Source of the DNA: Clostridia bacterium | GTDB taxonomy: Bacteria; Bacillota; Clostridia; Christensenellales; UBA1242 | Direction of reading: 5' to 3' | DNA: 47,554 bases | NCBI GenBank assembly: GCA_017501645.1 | Contig: JAFVWN010000012.1 | Location: 1 to 47,554 of the forward strand | In this document: positions 22,878 to 33,690 of the stretch, piece by piece | Position numbering within the stretch: the stretch's first letter is position 1 | How the letters are laid out: every line of letters starts with the position of its first letter | Position numbers and translations under genes: made by a program | The notes under the pieces: model-generated | Seen by the model: the letters and a program-made list of their open reading frames with translations, nothing else | Told to the model about the DNA's origin: nothing | Databases searched by the model: none

Positions 22878-25598
22878 ATGCAAGAAGTAAACAATGTTAC
22901 TCTTGACGAAGATAAAGAAAAAGCAAAAAGAAAAGTTGATTGGAAAAAAGTTTTAGAGTATTCGTTACCGGCGATATTTGTAATTTGTATTTGTCTTTTT
23001 GCAATGATTGTTACAGGCTCGTATCCCTTTGGGAAAAATGCAATAGGGTATGTTGATGTAGAAGATGGTTTAATCCCTGCTTATACTTATTTGTGGGATG
23101 TTTTACACGGAAAAGCGAATTTTTTAATTACTTGGGATTTAGGGGCGGGAGGAAGCTTTATTTCTTCTGCAATTCTTAATGGCTTTTTGTCACCAATAAG
23201 TTGGCTTATTGCAATATTTCCAAGGGCTTCAGTTGTGTATGGCGTGGCATTTATTCTTGCTATAAGACTTGCGTTAGTTGCAACAACCGCATATATCTGT
23301 TTTAAGAAATTATTTCCAAATGTAAACAAATGGGTTCTTTTAATGTTTACAATGGTTTGGACATTCTCTGGTTGGACAATGGTTCACTGGACAAATATTG
23401 GTTGGCTTGATTTGATGATTTTATTGCCTTTACTTGTTATGTCTTTAAGGAAATTAGAAGAAGAAGGTAAGATATTATGGTTTGTAATAATTCTTTCATA
23501 TCTTTTGATGCTAAGTTACTATATTTCGTATATGATTTTAGTTGGTTTAGTTGTAATTTCTGTTGTTTATATATTTACGATAAGTAAAAATAGAAAAAGA
23601 ACGGCATCCTTGCTTTTCTTTGGTATAATGATCAGCATATTGATAAGTGCCGTTGCTTTTATTCCTTCAATGCTAACATCTCTTCAAGGCCATAGATTTA
23701 GTGGCATTGTTGAGGCTAGTGCCCATGACCTTTATTTACATTTAGGTTCTAAACTTGCGGTTTTAATGATGACAGGACTTCCTTTTGTTTTCTTTGCAAA
23801 ACTTTTAGCGACTTATAAAAAAGACAAAAAGAATGTTTTGTTCTTTATGATAAGTTTTATTGTCTTGTCGATTGGGCTTTTAATTGAGCCAATAAATGAG
23901 ATGTGGCACACTGGAAGTTATATGTCATTTCCATTTAGATATGGTTTTGTAATTGTTTTATTTGTAATATTCGGCGCTCTTTACTATATAAACAAACATA
24001 TAACAGAAAAGAAAGAACAGGAGAAAACTCAAGAAGAAAATAAGCAAACAAAACAAGGTTTTAAATTTAATATAATGTACTTACTACCTGCTTTTATAAT
24101 TGGTTTTGTTTTTACTTTAGTTGAAATTATTCTGCTTGGAGTAGGAACTCTTCCTGTGGATGTATTAGGCTTTTCAAATACATTATTGTTTGTTATGTTG
24201 TTTTTATGTGGATGGGGAATTGTTGAGTGTTTATTGAAATTAAAAAGCGACAGGTTGAAACTTGGAAAACTAAAAGGTGGGGTTCTAATTTTTGTTCTTG
24301 TAATGGTTCAAACAGTCTCTTTGTTTTCATCATTTCTAATAACTCCAGGCTCTGCAACAACAGAACACATAACAAATTCTTTTAAAATTGAAACGAGCGA
24401 TTTGGTGCAAGGATATAAAATAAAGGATAAAAATACTGTATTTAATAAAAATTTCCCTTATTTAACAAAATATTGTTCGTTAAAAACTTGGATTCATATA
24501 TCAAGTGAAGAACAATACCAAGGTTATAATATGCTTGGTTATAATTCTTATTCAACGGAGTTGTTGTCGTCAGGAGGAACTTTGCTTACAGATGTGCTTC
24601 TTGGAAACAAATATGTCCTTTCACAAGAAGAATTACCGGCTACACTTTATACAAAAATTGATTCGTTTGAATTCACGATACCTGATGAAACATATAGCAA
24701 AGATAAGCTTGTAAAAACAACTATGAATCTTTATGAGTTGAATTTGAATTTTGAAAAAGCTTTTGTGACTAATACAAATCTTTCTTCACTTTTAGAGGTT
24801 GAGGAAACAACAGATTATGTTGCGAATCAAAACACTCTATTTAAAGCTTTGTATGATACAAATGAAGATGTTATGCAAAGTGGACTTGCATATACTGTTG
24901 AAGAAATAGAAGAGGGGCATAAGGTTACTGTAACCGCACCTGCAGGACATAATGTTTATGCTATTAGTTCTTATGTTGGAATAATTGATGTTGTCTCTTC
25001 AATATATGGAAAATCTTTATACTATGGACTCAATGACTTGGGAGAAAGTTCAGGAACCGTTGAGTTTATCCTTGATAAGAACTATGATATTGACAAAGTT
25101 ATGGAGTTGTTAACTTTCGCAAGTTTTGATACTGAGCTTTTTGTAAACACACATCAAAATTACGATATGGGGGCTGAAGTTGAACTAAAAACAGACGGTG
25201 CTTCATTAAAAATTGATATCAATAATATTTCAAATAAAAAATATGTGTTAATTCCTTATACATATTTGAAGAATATGGTTGGTGACATTAATGGAAAAGA
25301 GGCAGATGTAAAAACTGCTTTTGATACATTTATGTTTATGGAACTTGAGGAAGGAGAGAATGAAATCACAATTACTTACGAACCTCAACTTATGAAGTTA
25401 TGCTTGATTGTTACACTTGTGTCAATTGTTATATTTGTTGTTTTTGCAATACTAAATTGGAAGTTGAAACTTGCTGATAAAAAATGGGTTATGTGGACAG
25501 GTACTATTGGTGCTTGTGTAATCCTTTTAGTGGTTGGATTTTTAGTTTATCTAAAACCATTTTTTGAGTTTTTTGTACTTTTATTTACGGGTTGGTAA
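22878..25598 (+). CDS. YfhO-family multispanning membrane protein (GT-C glycosyltransferase-like)
   Basis: 906 residues. A cytoplasmic N-terminus (about 1-30), then a dozen or so membrane helices to about residue 500 with YfhO features: GYVDVEDGLIPAYTYLWDVL, WDLGAGGSFISS, then WTFSGWTMVHWTNIGWLDLM. A large extracytoplasmic C-terminal part follows (about 510-830), and the protein ends with two helices. YfhO proteins are GT-C-fold membrane proteins; the Bacillus member glycosylates lipoteichoic acid. It sits inside the secretion locus but has its own promoter and terminator. It could modify the wall polymer or the large external loops of the neighbours (inference), or be a bystander. Confidence 0.85.
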   Translation: MQEVNNVTLDEDKEKAKRKVDWKKVLEYSLPAIFVICICLFAMIVTGSYPFGKNAIGYVDVEDGLIPAYTYLWDVLHGKANFLITWDLGAGGSFISSAILNGFLSPISWLIAIFPRASVVYGVAFILAIRLALVATTAYICFKKLFPNVNKWVLLMFTMVWTFSGWTMVHWTNIGWLDLMILLPLLVMSLRKLEEEGKILWFVIILSYLLMLSYYISYMILVGLVVISVVYIFTISKNRKRTASLLFFGIMISILISAVAFIPSMLTSLQGHRFSGIVEASAHDLYLHLGSKLAVLMMTGLPFVFFAKLLATYKKDKKNVLFFMISFIVLSIGLLIEPINEMWHTGSYMSFPFRYGFVIVLFVIFGALYYINKHITEKKEQEKTQEENKQTKQGFKFNIMYLLPAFIIGFVFTLVEIILLGVGTLPVDVLGFSNTLLFVMLFLCGWGIVECLLKLKSDRLKLGKLKGGVLIFVLVMVQTVSLFSSFLITPGSATTEHITNSFKIETSDLVQGYKIKDKNTVFNKNFPYLTKYCSLKTWIHISSEEQYQGYNMLGYNSYSTELLSSGGTLLTDVLLGNKYVLSQEELPATLYTKIDSFEFTIPDETYSKDKLVKTTMNLYELNLNFEKAFVTNTNLSSLLEVEETTDYVANQNTLFKALYDTNEDVMQSGLAYTVEEIEEGHKVTVTAPAGHNVYAISSYVGIIDVVSSIYGKSLYYGLNDLGESSGTVEFILDKNYDIDKVMELLTFASFDTELFVNTHQNYDMGAEVELKTDGASLKIDINNISNKKYVLIPYTYLKNMVGDINGKEADVKTAFDTFMFMELEEGENEITITYEPQLMKLCLIVTLVSIVIFVVFAILNWKLKLADKKWVMWTGTIGACVILLVVGFLVYLKPFFEFFVLLFTGW

Positions 25599-25599
25599 G

Positions 25600-25632
25600 A
25601 AAAAGCTCTTGGCTTAAGCTAAGAGCTTTTTT
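25600..25632 (+). terminator. Terminator of the YfhO-like gene
   Basis: AAAAGCTCTT/AAGAGCTTTT with an inner GGCTTAAGCT palindrome, T-run. Between it and the next promoter (25633-25866) lies only very AT-rich DNA with no visible gene. Confidence 0.9.
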
Positions 25633-25866
25633 CTTTTGTTACTTTTTTACAAAAATATGTCAATTTTGTCAATTTTGCGTTTTTTTGAAGATTTTTGAAG
25701 GTTGAAACACTTACAAAAAACAAAAAAAATAATGGTTTATTTGTAAAAACATAAAAAAGTATTTTTAATTAATTAAAAATAATATAAAATTAAAACATAT
25801 GTTTTGTACAAAATATATAATTTTTTAATTTTTTTTAATTTTTTTTCAAAATAGGCTAAAAGTGTT

Positions 25867-25894
25867 TTGTAAATAAAATTTATTGTGGTATATT
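25867..25894 (+). promoter_or_regulatory. Promoter of the first VirB6-like gene
   Basis: TTGTAA (25867-25872), 16-bp spacer, extended -10 TGG-TATATT (hexamer 25889-25894). It predicts a leader of about 110 nt. Confidence 0.6.
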
Positions 25895-26013
25895 ATATAT
25901 ATAATTATATAAATTGCTCGAATTATGCCCTTTTTGATTTTAAACAAATAATTTTTGGGGCTAAAAAAAATACTAATATAAACATAATCTACACGAAACA
26001 AGAGGAAAGTATT

Positions 26014-29000
26014 ATGGGAAACTTTTTTGGTAAACTTGGAAATTTTATAGGTGCAGAAGTAGGCGGACTGGGTAAGCCGGCAAATGTCTCGTTTTGGAGT
26101 GTTGTTGGTGAGGCTCTTTGGGGTTGTCTCGTTGCTCTTCTTGATGGTATTATGTTTTTGATATATGTCATTATGAAGTTTGTCCTCAACATAGTAGACT
26201 TCTTGCAGTTCTTCGTAAAGAAACTGATGGGGTTAGACTATTGGGGTAAGGGAACGGCTTCTCTTGAGAACCTTGATGAAAGTGATGTAATATTTAGATT
26301 TTTGAAAGATGAAAATGTTATGCAAGTCTTCAAGTATATGATTGGTATATTCATTGTTCTTTTAATTGTCTTCACAATCATTGCAATTATCAAAACAGAA
26401 TGGGCTTATGCTTCATCATCAGCTGACAGTAATAGCAAAGGCTCAATTCTTAACCGTTCACTTAAAGCTTGTATGCTAGTTGTGTTACTTCCAATTTTGA
26501 TTATTATGGGAATCTTGGCATCTAATGCAATTTTGACAAGCTTGGTAAATGCGTTTAACATAAATAACAACCTGACAATGGGTGGTCAGGTGTTCACGGC
26601 CTCTGCATATGATGCAAACAAGTATAGGCAGTATGCAAAAAACAATATTCGTCTTGGTGTAACTTCAAATGTTTCAGTTACAGCAATGAATAAGGATGGT
26701 GACTCAGAAACAATATTGGTTCCTGCATCACTTACAGCAATTGTTCCAATGAAATATAAGAGCGATTCTAAATTTACCGGAATATGCTTTATGTATGAAG
26801 GAACAGAATATCTATATTATGTTGAACAAACTGAGCTTGATAACCATTACAGACATTATGTAACATACATTAGAGATATTTTAGATGCAACAATAATATC
26901 TGCGTCACAACTTGGTGTAAATACAGCAGTTTCTGGTGAAGATGAAACAATTAGTGTTGCTCTTCATCCGCTCGATGGAGACCACAGACTTGTTCAAGCA
27001 GCTTATAACACTTGGGGTTATAACGAACTCTTTACAAGAGACACTTTAACTTTTGATAAAACAGTAGACCCAACAGAATATGCGTTTTACTCTGATACAG
27101 GTCACACATTTGCAGATGCAAGACTTTATAAAAACAATAATAATTGGGCAAAATTTTATGATGGTGGTGCTAACGGTTTAGTTACTATCCCTGACGAATA
27201 TTATGTAATGGCTGATGTTATTGACTTTATGATTAGTCAAGGTGCAGAAATGAGTTTTGTAAACATTGCAAACCCATTAATTAACTGGACTTATGTTGGT
27301 ACGGGCACTTATCTAAATGGTAAATTTGTTCAAGGTATTACAACGCACGGTTATCCAAGAGAGTTTATGGTTAACTATGCAGATTCAGGATATACAGTTT
27401 ATACGCCAAATAGAGAAGCTTCATCAGAAGAGAAGGGAGCTATCTATATTATGGCATACTATAACTCAACAACAAGCAGATATATCCCAGTTGTTAACAA
27501 TAAAACATATGTTGATGACCAAGGAAATAAACACACATTCAAGAGTAGTAGTCTAGACACCAATTACGAAGGTTTAATTGTTGCTCGTGGTGTTCTTGAT
27601 TCAACATTCAAAAATAGAGTAGGGCAACCAACTCAAATTACTACTGACTATAGTGATTCAACAGGTAACTATGTAGGTATTGATACCCCATATTATATGC
27701 AAGTTAATGCAAATCCTGTAACTGCTTGGGCAGAGTCAGGAACAACAATAACTGCAGGATTAAGCAATTCATTCGCTGGTTTATCTATAACCAATGGGAA
27801 TTATGAAGGTATTTTAAGTGAAGGCGTTGCTGGAGGATTAGATTCTCTATTAGGTGTTGGTTCTATTGATACTGCGACATATAAAGATAAATTAGATAAA
27901 TTGGCTGAATCATTGCCAACAAGACTCACTTTTGTATCGTTGACAGAAGGTGGAGCAACCGCAACTACTATGTATAATGATATGGAGTGGTCTTACGATT
28001 CAAGTTCTCCATTAATTAGTATTACATCAGCTGATGGAACAAGCACTAGTTCTTATCTTGTGTTCATTGCTGACCAACTAGTGAATGTCCATGTGGATAA
28101 CAAGGTGTTATCTGGTGGTTCAGGTGGAAATAGGTATAATACGACATATGTAATGAGAGATGTTCCTTTGTTCTGTTTGGTATCACTAGATGCAGCTAAA
28201 GCCACTGCAATATTTGCATATGGTCAAAACAATGTAACATCACTTCTTAATGAAGCTTCTGGTTTGGTTCAAAGAGGCGATGGAATTTATGGTAATTGGA
28301 GTTCAAGAAGCGACACATTACTTGCAAGAGCAGTAACTCTTGGAAATGTTGCATTCATTGCTCCAGATGCTAATGAAGAATTAAATAATGGAACATATAC
28401 AGATACAGAAGTTCCTCTTTCAGTGGTTGCAAGAATAGGTACAGAATTCGGCTACTTAGAAGAAATGGAGACTCTTTCTGGTTTAGGTAGTGCGTTATCT
28501 AATTCTGCATCAATTACACAAATTGATTCATTAATTAATGTTGATTTCACAAAAGCTGATACAACAACAGAATCAAAAACTTTAGCATTTAGTTTTTCAA
28601 AACTTTCTCGTGAAATGCTAGTTGTTCCTCCAGAAATTACTGGGGATATACTAGATGGTTCAGTTTCTGCTGGTGGCCATAGTGGTACAGGTAAATTTGT
28701 TGAACACGCAGGAACAAGAGTTGAGGGGGATTCTTATACAGATTACTTCTTCGGTTGGCAACAGGGTGGAGTTTCTACTCTTGGTGAGGTAAGAATCAAT
28801 GTTAGGGTTCGTATCTTTAATGACGGAAGAGTAACAATGATGGTATATGATACATACTCACTAAATGTTACTGATTATTACGGTGCTGGAAACAACACAC
28901 TTAAAGTGGGCAATAAGGTTTTATATATTTCTGCTTATGATATGGAATATGCGGGTTATTCTGGAGGCTTATATACATATAGATATGAAGCCACTTCAAA

Positions 29001-32000
29001 TCAATATTTCTATTTTAAATTTAGAGAAACTGGTGGAAGATTAGAGCCTGTTGCAAAAACAGAAGCGTCTGTTCAAAATATGTATCAAATTGTGGTAGCT
29101 TATTATAACTTATTCTCTTATAGAATAGGGGATGAGACAAAGCAGTTTGACCCAACAACAAACACAACGGCAGCTGCTACTCCACTTAAGAAAGAGTCTT
29201 ATTATTTAAGACCAACAAGTATTGAGTTTGGAACTAGCATCAATGAATCTACAGATGGTGCGTTAAAAATTTATGAAGGTACTTTATATAAAGAAGATAA
29301 TGCAGAATCTTACACTAAAAAAGGTTCAGTAATTACTTCATTTAACTTAAGTTTTGACAAGACCAAAAAGCCTAGTGATTACATTGAGGATGCAATTAAA
29401 GAAATTAATAGCATTTCAGGTACCTCAGGAAAATTCTCAAGAATTCCAGACTTAGGTAGTGATTCTCTTGCAACAGAACTATTTACCGAAAGACAACAAC
29501 ATATTCAATTCTTTAGACACTCATTCTCTAAAGGCGTTGTGAGATTTGACTTCTCATTTAACCCACTAAGCTTGTTTGGTGAGGGTAGTGTTTGGAGATT
29601 TAAACTTGCATTCCTTTCAGGTGTTAGCAATGTTGAAGAAAAAACATTAAAATTTACCATTACAAATGGTAGACTTTACTTAGACTATAATTTTGCAAGT
29701 GTAAAACACTTGACATTAAACACATTCTTTATGCCAAGCAAAATGAATGTTGTAGTGCTTGTGTTTGCTTCGATATTATTGTTCTCAGTATTGGGTCAAG
29801 CCGTTTGGGGCTTAGTTGCTCGTATTTATGATATTGTTCTTTACTTTATCATTATGCCTGCAGTTGTCTCTACAACGGTTATTCAAAGTGATAGTAAAAT
29901 TTATAATAACTGGCAATCGAGCCTGATAAGTAAAGTTATGGGCTCGTATGGGGTATTGATGGGAATTAACTTCTTCTTCCTGTTAATCCCTGCAATAAAA
30001 GAAGCGTCTCAGCTCTTTACCGACCACGACCTTGCGACTAATATTAGCCAGGGTAGTTGGGTAAGTTTATTGTCTGCAGATGCAGTTAATAACTTAGTAT
30101 ATATATTATTCTTATTAGTAGCATTCACTATTATAAAGACGCTTCCTGGCACAATTGGGAACCTAATTGGTCTCAAGAAAGGTGATGAGGCTTATGGTGC
30201 AGGTGCGGCAGTTAAGAAATCTGTTGATAGTGTAATTAGTGATGTTTCTCATCATGTTTCAGGGGCTTCATTATTGGAAGCAAAAGGAAATGCCGGCCAA
30301 ATGATTAAAAACTTTACGCCAGGCTCTGCGATTTATGATGATTGGAAAAAGAAACATCCTAAGAAATCTAGCGAAGAACGCTCTGCTGAAGAGGCTCAAA
30401 GAGGAGCAGAAATTGCTCGTCAAGAAGCTCAAAGGCAACAAGAATTAGCTCAACAGCAAATGGAAGCTGGTAGAGGTCAACGCACACCAGGTCAACAATC
30501 TCAAGCAAATGTTGATGAAATCAATCCAAATGCTGTTACAGAGGCAATGCAAGACAATCAAAACATTGTTGAAAATGCTGTTGATAATGCCGTAGATGGT
30601 GGAAATGTTGATGTTGATAACATTGATCCTAATGCAGTTCAAGAGGCAAGAGCTGAAGTAACAGAAGAAGCAAATCAATCTGCTGAAAATGCAGCCGAAA
30701 ACGCAGCCGAAAACGCAGCCGAAAACGCAACTGAGAACGCTGCTGAGAATGCGGTACAAAACGCTATTCAAGGAGATGGTGGCGCTGCTGCATACGCTGC
30801 ATCTGCTGCTGCATCTGCCGCTGCTGCTCAAGCTTATGCTGATATTGCAAGTGGTAATACTGCTGGTTATGCTCAAAGAGCAGATGCTCAAAGAGCGGAG
30901 GCTAAAGATACTGCTCAAGAACAAGTAGAAAAAGCAGAGAAAGTAAAAGAAACTCGTGATGAGAGAAAACTTCGTGAGCTTAAAGAAGAACTTGCAAATG
31001 CTCAAACTGATACTAAGATTGCTCCTTGGAAGATTGAGCAAGCATACGAAACATTTAATAAGAACAAGGAACTTGATGAACAAGTTATTGAATCTGCAAC
31101 ATTCTACAACTCTGAATTTGATAAGAAAGTTATGAGTCGTGTTAAAAATGAAAACATCAGCGAATCTAAGGCTAGAAAGGCAGAAATGGAAGAGTTGGCT
31201 GTTAAGCATTGGAATAAGACTCATCAAGATCAACAAATTACTGTTGATGACTTGAAGAATGATGCTAAGCGTAGGAGAGAGGTTAACAACGAGTTTAAAG
31301 ATCATCAAGCTAGACTTCAAGCACAGGCTAAAAATGAACTTATTACCAATAAGATTCAAGAGAAGATCAATAAACAAGAAACCAAGATGGAACTTAAAAA
31401 GCAGGGATTATATCAAAATGCTCTTCAAAAGGCTCTATCTAGTAATGGTATACTTCATAAGACAACCGATTCTGACAGAATAAGACTTGGTCTTAAAAGA
31501 TATAAAGATAAGGCAAATCTTGAAAGTGCTAAGAAAGAACTTGAAAAAGCTAAGACTCAACGACAAGAAAAAGTTAATGCTGGAAAGGATATTGTTGCCC
31601 AAAATAAGGAGATTGAAAAACTTATTCAAGCAGAACAACAAAAAATTGCAGAATCTCAAAAACTTAAAGCTAAGAAAGAGCAAGAAATTAGAGACGACAA
31701 ATCAGGCAAAGGCAAGGCTGGTAAAAAGGCTGAACAAATTAGAAATAGCGAAATTCAAAAAATTAATAAAGCTCAAAACAATATTGATGCGTACAGAGCA
31801 GAAATTGCCAAAAATGAAGCTGAACTTCAAAAGATGGCTCGTGAACTAACTGAATTTGATGGTACAACTTTAGCAAAAGCTGAAAGAAATGTTAAGAAGG
31901 CGGAAAATAAACTTGCGAGAACAGAGCAAGCACTTGATGGAAATTATCAAGGATTACTTGCTGGTATGGCAAGAAAAACTGCTAATGGTGGAAGATTTGT

Positions 32001-33678
32001 TAAGGCAGGAACTCATCTTGCTGCTCAAAGAATGGCCGAGGGTCTTGCAAATAGGGCAGAGAAGAAATTTGATAAGCAAGAAAGCAAGAAGGTTAAGAGT
32101 GACCACTCTTCGAATAATAATGAGAAGTTTACAGAGGGTCAAATCAAGTCTCTTGATAGAAGAAAAGAATCAGTTGATGCTTCAGCTGCAGCCCTTAAGA
32201 ATTATGCAACAAAGCATGGTTTAGATGCTTCTAAGTTTGGAGATAAAGAATCTGCATCTCAAGCAATTCAAGCTCATATGAACAAAGAACTTTCAAAGAA
32301 TGCACACAGTGAAGCTGGAGTAATAAGAGCTCAATATGAAGAGATGCAAAAAGAAGTTGATAAGTTATTTGCTCAAAAAGATAAGGCTGAAAGAATTTAT
32401 CAAGACACTAAGAGAGAGTTTAACAGAAAGAACCACAATTCATATGTTCGTAGAGATACTAAACTTGGCAAGAAGCAGGTTAATGCTGCAGAAAAAGCTA
32501 AGAGTCGTCTAATTAACGAAATGAATGAAAAGAACAGAAAAGGTCTTATGACTTCTGCAGAAGAACAAGATTATGTAAGAAAGATTCTCTCTTATGATAA
32601 AGCTATTGCTGATGCTAAGGATAAGAGAATGTCTTATCATAAAGTACGCAGACAAATTACTGACACTGAAGCAGGAAGAAAATTCGTTGCTGCTAGAGGC
32701 AAGGTAAATGAAGGTTTAGCTGTGGTTAAGGGTTGGGCTTCTAAGGGTGCAAACATTGCAAGAACTGTTGGTGGCGGTATTGTGACGGGTGTTCAAACTG
32801 TTGGTCACGCAGGTAAAGAAGCTGGAAAAGCCATTGGTGAAGCTGGTAGATTTGTTAAAAATGGTGCTTTATTCGTATCAAAAGCTACAGGTTCATTTGT
32901 TAAGGAAAGAGTTCTTGATGTTAAGGATGCTACTTATGGTAGATATAAGAGAGCTAAGAGTACTAAGGCTTATATGTCAAGTGCTGAACACACAGCAACA
33001 AGAAATTCTTATATTAATCAAAATGCTAAACGACTTGAAAAAATTAAGAACACAAAGGTAGAGACTGCTAAAGCAATTAGAAAAGCTGGTCAATCTATCT
33101 TACAACAACAATTAGACAAGCAATATATCAACAAAGTGAAGTCTGCTCTCGCTCAAAGTGGTGGAGCTGGTCAAATTGCAGGTATTAAGTCACGACAAGA
33201 TGCAGAAAGACTTGCAACTCAACTTCAAAGAACTCTTGGAAACAGTAATAAGTTTGCATCAATGAAAATGTCTCAAGCTGCACAACAAAGAGGTCTTGAA
33301 GAAGCTGTTACTAGAGCATTCAACAAGAACTTCAATAAGCTTGCACAGGCTGCTGGAAGACATGACTTAATGGAATCTTCAAGAAATCTACAAAATGCAT
33401 TGACTCGTTCTACTCAATTCCACAATGCACTTAAAGCTGTTGAAAACAAACTTAAGAAAGAACTTAGACAAGCTACTAAGGTTGACACTGCTAAGGGTGT
33501 TGCTGATGAACTTGCTAAGGTACAATCACAACTCAAGACTCTCAAGAATATCGAAGATAGAACAAAGAGACAAGTTGCTAGACTCAACTCTACTATGAAA
33601 AAGATGGAGAGAGATAAGAAGAGTGAAAAATACAAAATTAAGGGTTTAGACAAGAGCAGTGATGCTACTAAGAAATAA
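26014..33678 (+). CDS. Giant VirB6-like membrane protein 1 (2554 residues) with coiled-coil tail
   Basis: ATG 26014 follows AGAGGAAAG; the frame runs back to 25885 across the promoter/leader, so that part is not used. Membrane helices at about 30-67, 108-127 and 152-174, then an external loop of about 1070 residues, then helices at about 1244-1269, 1274-1290, 1308-1328 and 1357-1379. The remaining 1170 residues are a probably cytoplasmic tail rich in Lys/Glu/Gln/Ala with long coiled coils and an Ala-Glu-Asn repeat. The scaffold, a GQVFTASAYDANKYRQYA motif after helix 3, YYVMADVID in the loop and NGRLYLDYNF just before helix 4 recur in the two genes downstream, so all three are paralogs. Polytopic position, association with VirB4/VirD4 and size variation resemble the extended VirB6 proteins of Rickettsiales. 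VirB6 family membership is inferred from context and topology. Confidence 0.75.
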   Translation: MGNFFGKLGNFIGAEVGGLGKPANVSFWSVVGEALWGCLVALLDGIMFLIYVIMKFVLNIVDFLQFFVKKLMGLDYWGKGTASLENLDESDVIFRFLKDENVMQVFKYMIGIFIVLLIVFTIIAIIKTEWAYASSSADSNSKGSILNRSLKACMLVVLLPILIIMGILASNAILTSLVNAFNINNNLTMGGQVFTASAYDANKYRQYAKNNIRLGVTSNVSVTAMNKDGDSETILVPASLTAIVPMKYKSDSKFTGICFMYEGTEYLYYVEQTELDNHYRHYVTYIRDILDATIISASQLGVNTAVSGEDETISVALHPLDGDHRLVQAAYNTWGYNELFTRDTLTFDKTVDPTEYAFYSDTGHTFADARLYKNNNNWAKFYDGGANGLVTIPDEYYVMADVIDFMISQGAEMSFVNIANPLINWTYVGTGTYLNGKFVQGITTHGYPREFMVNYADSGYTVYTPNREASSEEKGAIYIMAYYNSTTSRYIPVVNNKTYVDDQGNKHTFKSSSLDTNYEGLIVARGVLDSTFKNRVGQPTQITTDYSDSTGNYVGIDTPYYMQVNANPVTAWAESGTTITAGLSNSFAGLSITNGNYEGILSEGVAGGLDSLLGVGSIDTATYKDKLDKLAESLPTRLTFVSLTEGGATATTMYNDMEWSYDSSSPLISITSADGTSTSSYLVFIADQLVNVHVDNKVLSGGSGGNRYNTTYVMRDVPLFCLVSLDAAKATAIFAYGQNNVTSLLNEASGLVQRGDGIYGNWSSRSDTLLARAVTLGNVAFIAPDANEELNNGTYTDTEVPLSVVARIGTEFGYLEEMETLSGLGSALSNSASITQIDSLINVDFTKADTTTESKTLAFSFSKLSREMLVVPPEITGDILDGSVSAGGHSGTGKFVEHAGTRVEGDSYTDYFFGWQQGGVSTLGEVRINVRVRIFNDGRVTMMVYDTYSLNVTDYYGAGNNTLKVGNKVLYISAYDMEYAGYSGGLYTYRYEATSNQYFYFKFRETGGRLEPVAKTEASVQNMYQIVVAYYNLFSYRIGDETKQFDPTTNTTAAATPLKKESYYLRPTSIEFGTSINESTDGALKIYEGTLYKEDNAESYTKKGSVITSFNLSFDKTKKPSDYIEDAIKEINSISGTSGKFSRIPDLGSDSLATELFTERQQHIQFFRHSFSKGVVRFDFSFNPLSLFGEGSVWRFKLAFLSGVSNVEEKTLKFTITNGRLYLDYNFASVKHLTLNTFFMPSKMNVVVLVFASILLFSVLGQAVWGLVARIYDIVLYFIIMPAVVSTTVIQSDSKIYNNWQSSLISKVMGSYGVLMGINFFFLLIPAIKEASQLFTDHDLATNISQGSWVSLLSADAVNNLVYILFLLVAFTIIKTLPGTIGNLIGLKKGDEAYGAGAAVKKSVDSVISDVSHHVSGASLLEAKGNAGQMIKNFTPGSAIYDDWKKKHPKKSSEERSAEEAQRGAEIARQEAQRQQELAQQQMEAGRGQRTPGQQSQANVDEINPNAVTEAMQDNQNIVENAVDNAVDGGNVDVDNIDPNAVQEARAEVTEEANQSAENAAENAAENAAENATENAAENAVQNAIQGDGGAAAYAASAAASAAAAQAYADIASGNTAGYAQRADAQRAEAKDTAQEQVEKAEKVKETRDERKLRELKEELANAQTDTKIAPWKIEQAYETFNKNKELDEQVIESATFYNSEFDKKVMSRVKNENISESKARKAEMEELAVKHWNKTHQDQQITVDDLKNDAKRRREVNNEFKDHQARLQAQAKNELITNKIQEKINKQETKMELKKQGLYQNALQKALSSNGILHKTTDSDRIRLGLKRYKDKANLESAKKELEKAKTQRQEKVNAGKDIVAQNKEIEKLIQAEQQKIAESQKLKAKKEQEIRDDKSGKGKAGKKAEQIRNSEIQKINKAQNNIDAYRAEIAKNEAELQKMARELTEFDGTTLAKAERNVKKAENKLARTEQALDGNYQGLLAGMARKTANGGRFVKAGTHLAAQRMAEGLANRAEKKFDKQESKKVKSDHSSNNNEKFTEGQIKSLDRRKESVDASAAALKNYATKHGLDASKFGDKESASQAIQAHMNKELSKNAHSEAGVIRAQYEEMQKEVDKLFAQKDKAERIYQDTKREFNRKNHNSYVRRDTKLGKKQVNAAEKAKSRLINEMNEKNRKGLMTSAEEQDYVRKILSYDKAIADAKDKRMSYHKVRRQITDTEAGRKFVAARGKVNEGLAVVKGWASKGANIARTVGGGIVTGVQTVGHAGKEAGKAIGEAGRFVKNGALFVSKATGSFVKERVLDVKDATYGRYKRAKSTKAYMSSAEHTATRNSYINQNAKRLEKIKNTKVETAKAIRKAGQSILQQQLDKQYINKVKSALAQSGGAGQIAGIKSRQDAERLATQLQRTLGNSNKFASMKMSQAAQQRGLEEAVTRAFNKNFNKLAQAAGRHDLMESSRNLQNALTRSTQFHNALKAVENKLKKELRQATKVDTAKGVADELAKVQSQLKTLKNIEDRTKRQVARLNSTMKKMERDKKSEKYKIKGLDKSSDATKK
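30682..30762 (+). repeat. 12-bp tandem repeat encoding Ala-Glu-Asn-Ala units
   Basis: Six to seven copies of a unit close to GCCGAAAACGCA, decaying toward both ends, inside the cytoplasmic tail of VirB6-like protein 1. An Ala-run segment follows at about 30784-30850. Confidence 0.9.
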
Positions 33679-33690
33679 TCCTAATATTGT

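Noticed and set aside
25885..26013. Upstream 43-codon extension of the giant gene
   Set aside because: It would include the extended -10 promoter and leader; AGAGGAAAG and ATG 26014 give a better start that matches the paralogs.
30445..31377. 310-codon open frame on the minus strand inside the first giant gene
   Set aside because: It is the antisense of the Lys/Glu/Gln-rich coiled-coil coding region. The product would be a biased Leu/Ser/Phe/Ile/Cys string, and there is no promoter or ribosome binding site.
30689..32224. Several plus-strand open frames in a second frame of the giant tail (30689-30928, 31259-31483, 31487-31849, 31889-32224)
   Set aside because: They are Lys/Leu-rich shadows of the repetitive coiled-coil region; the main frame is intact and continuous.
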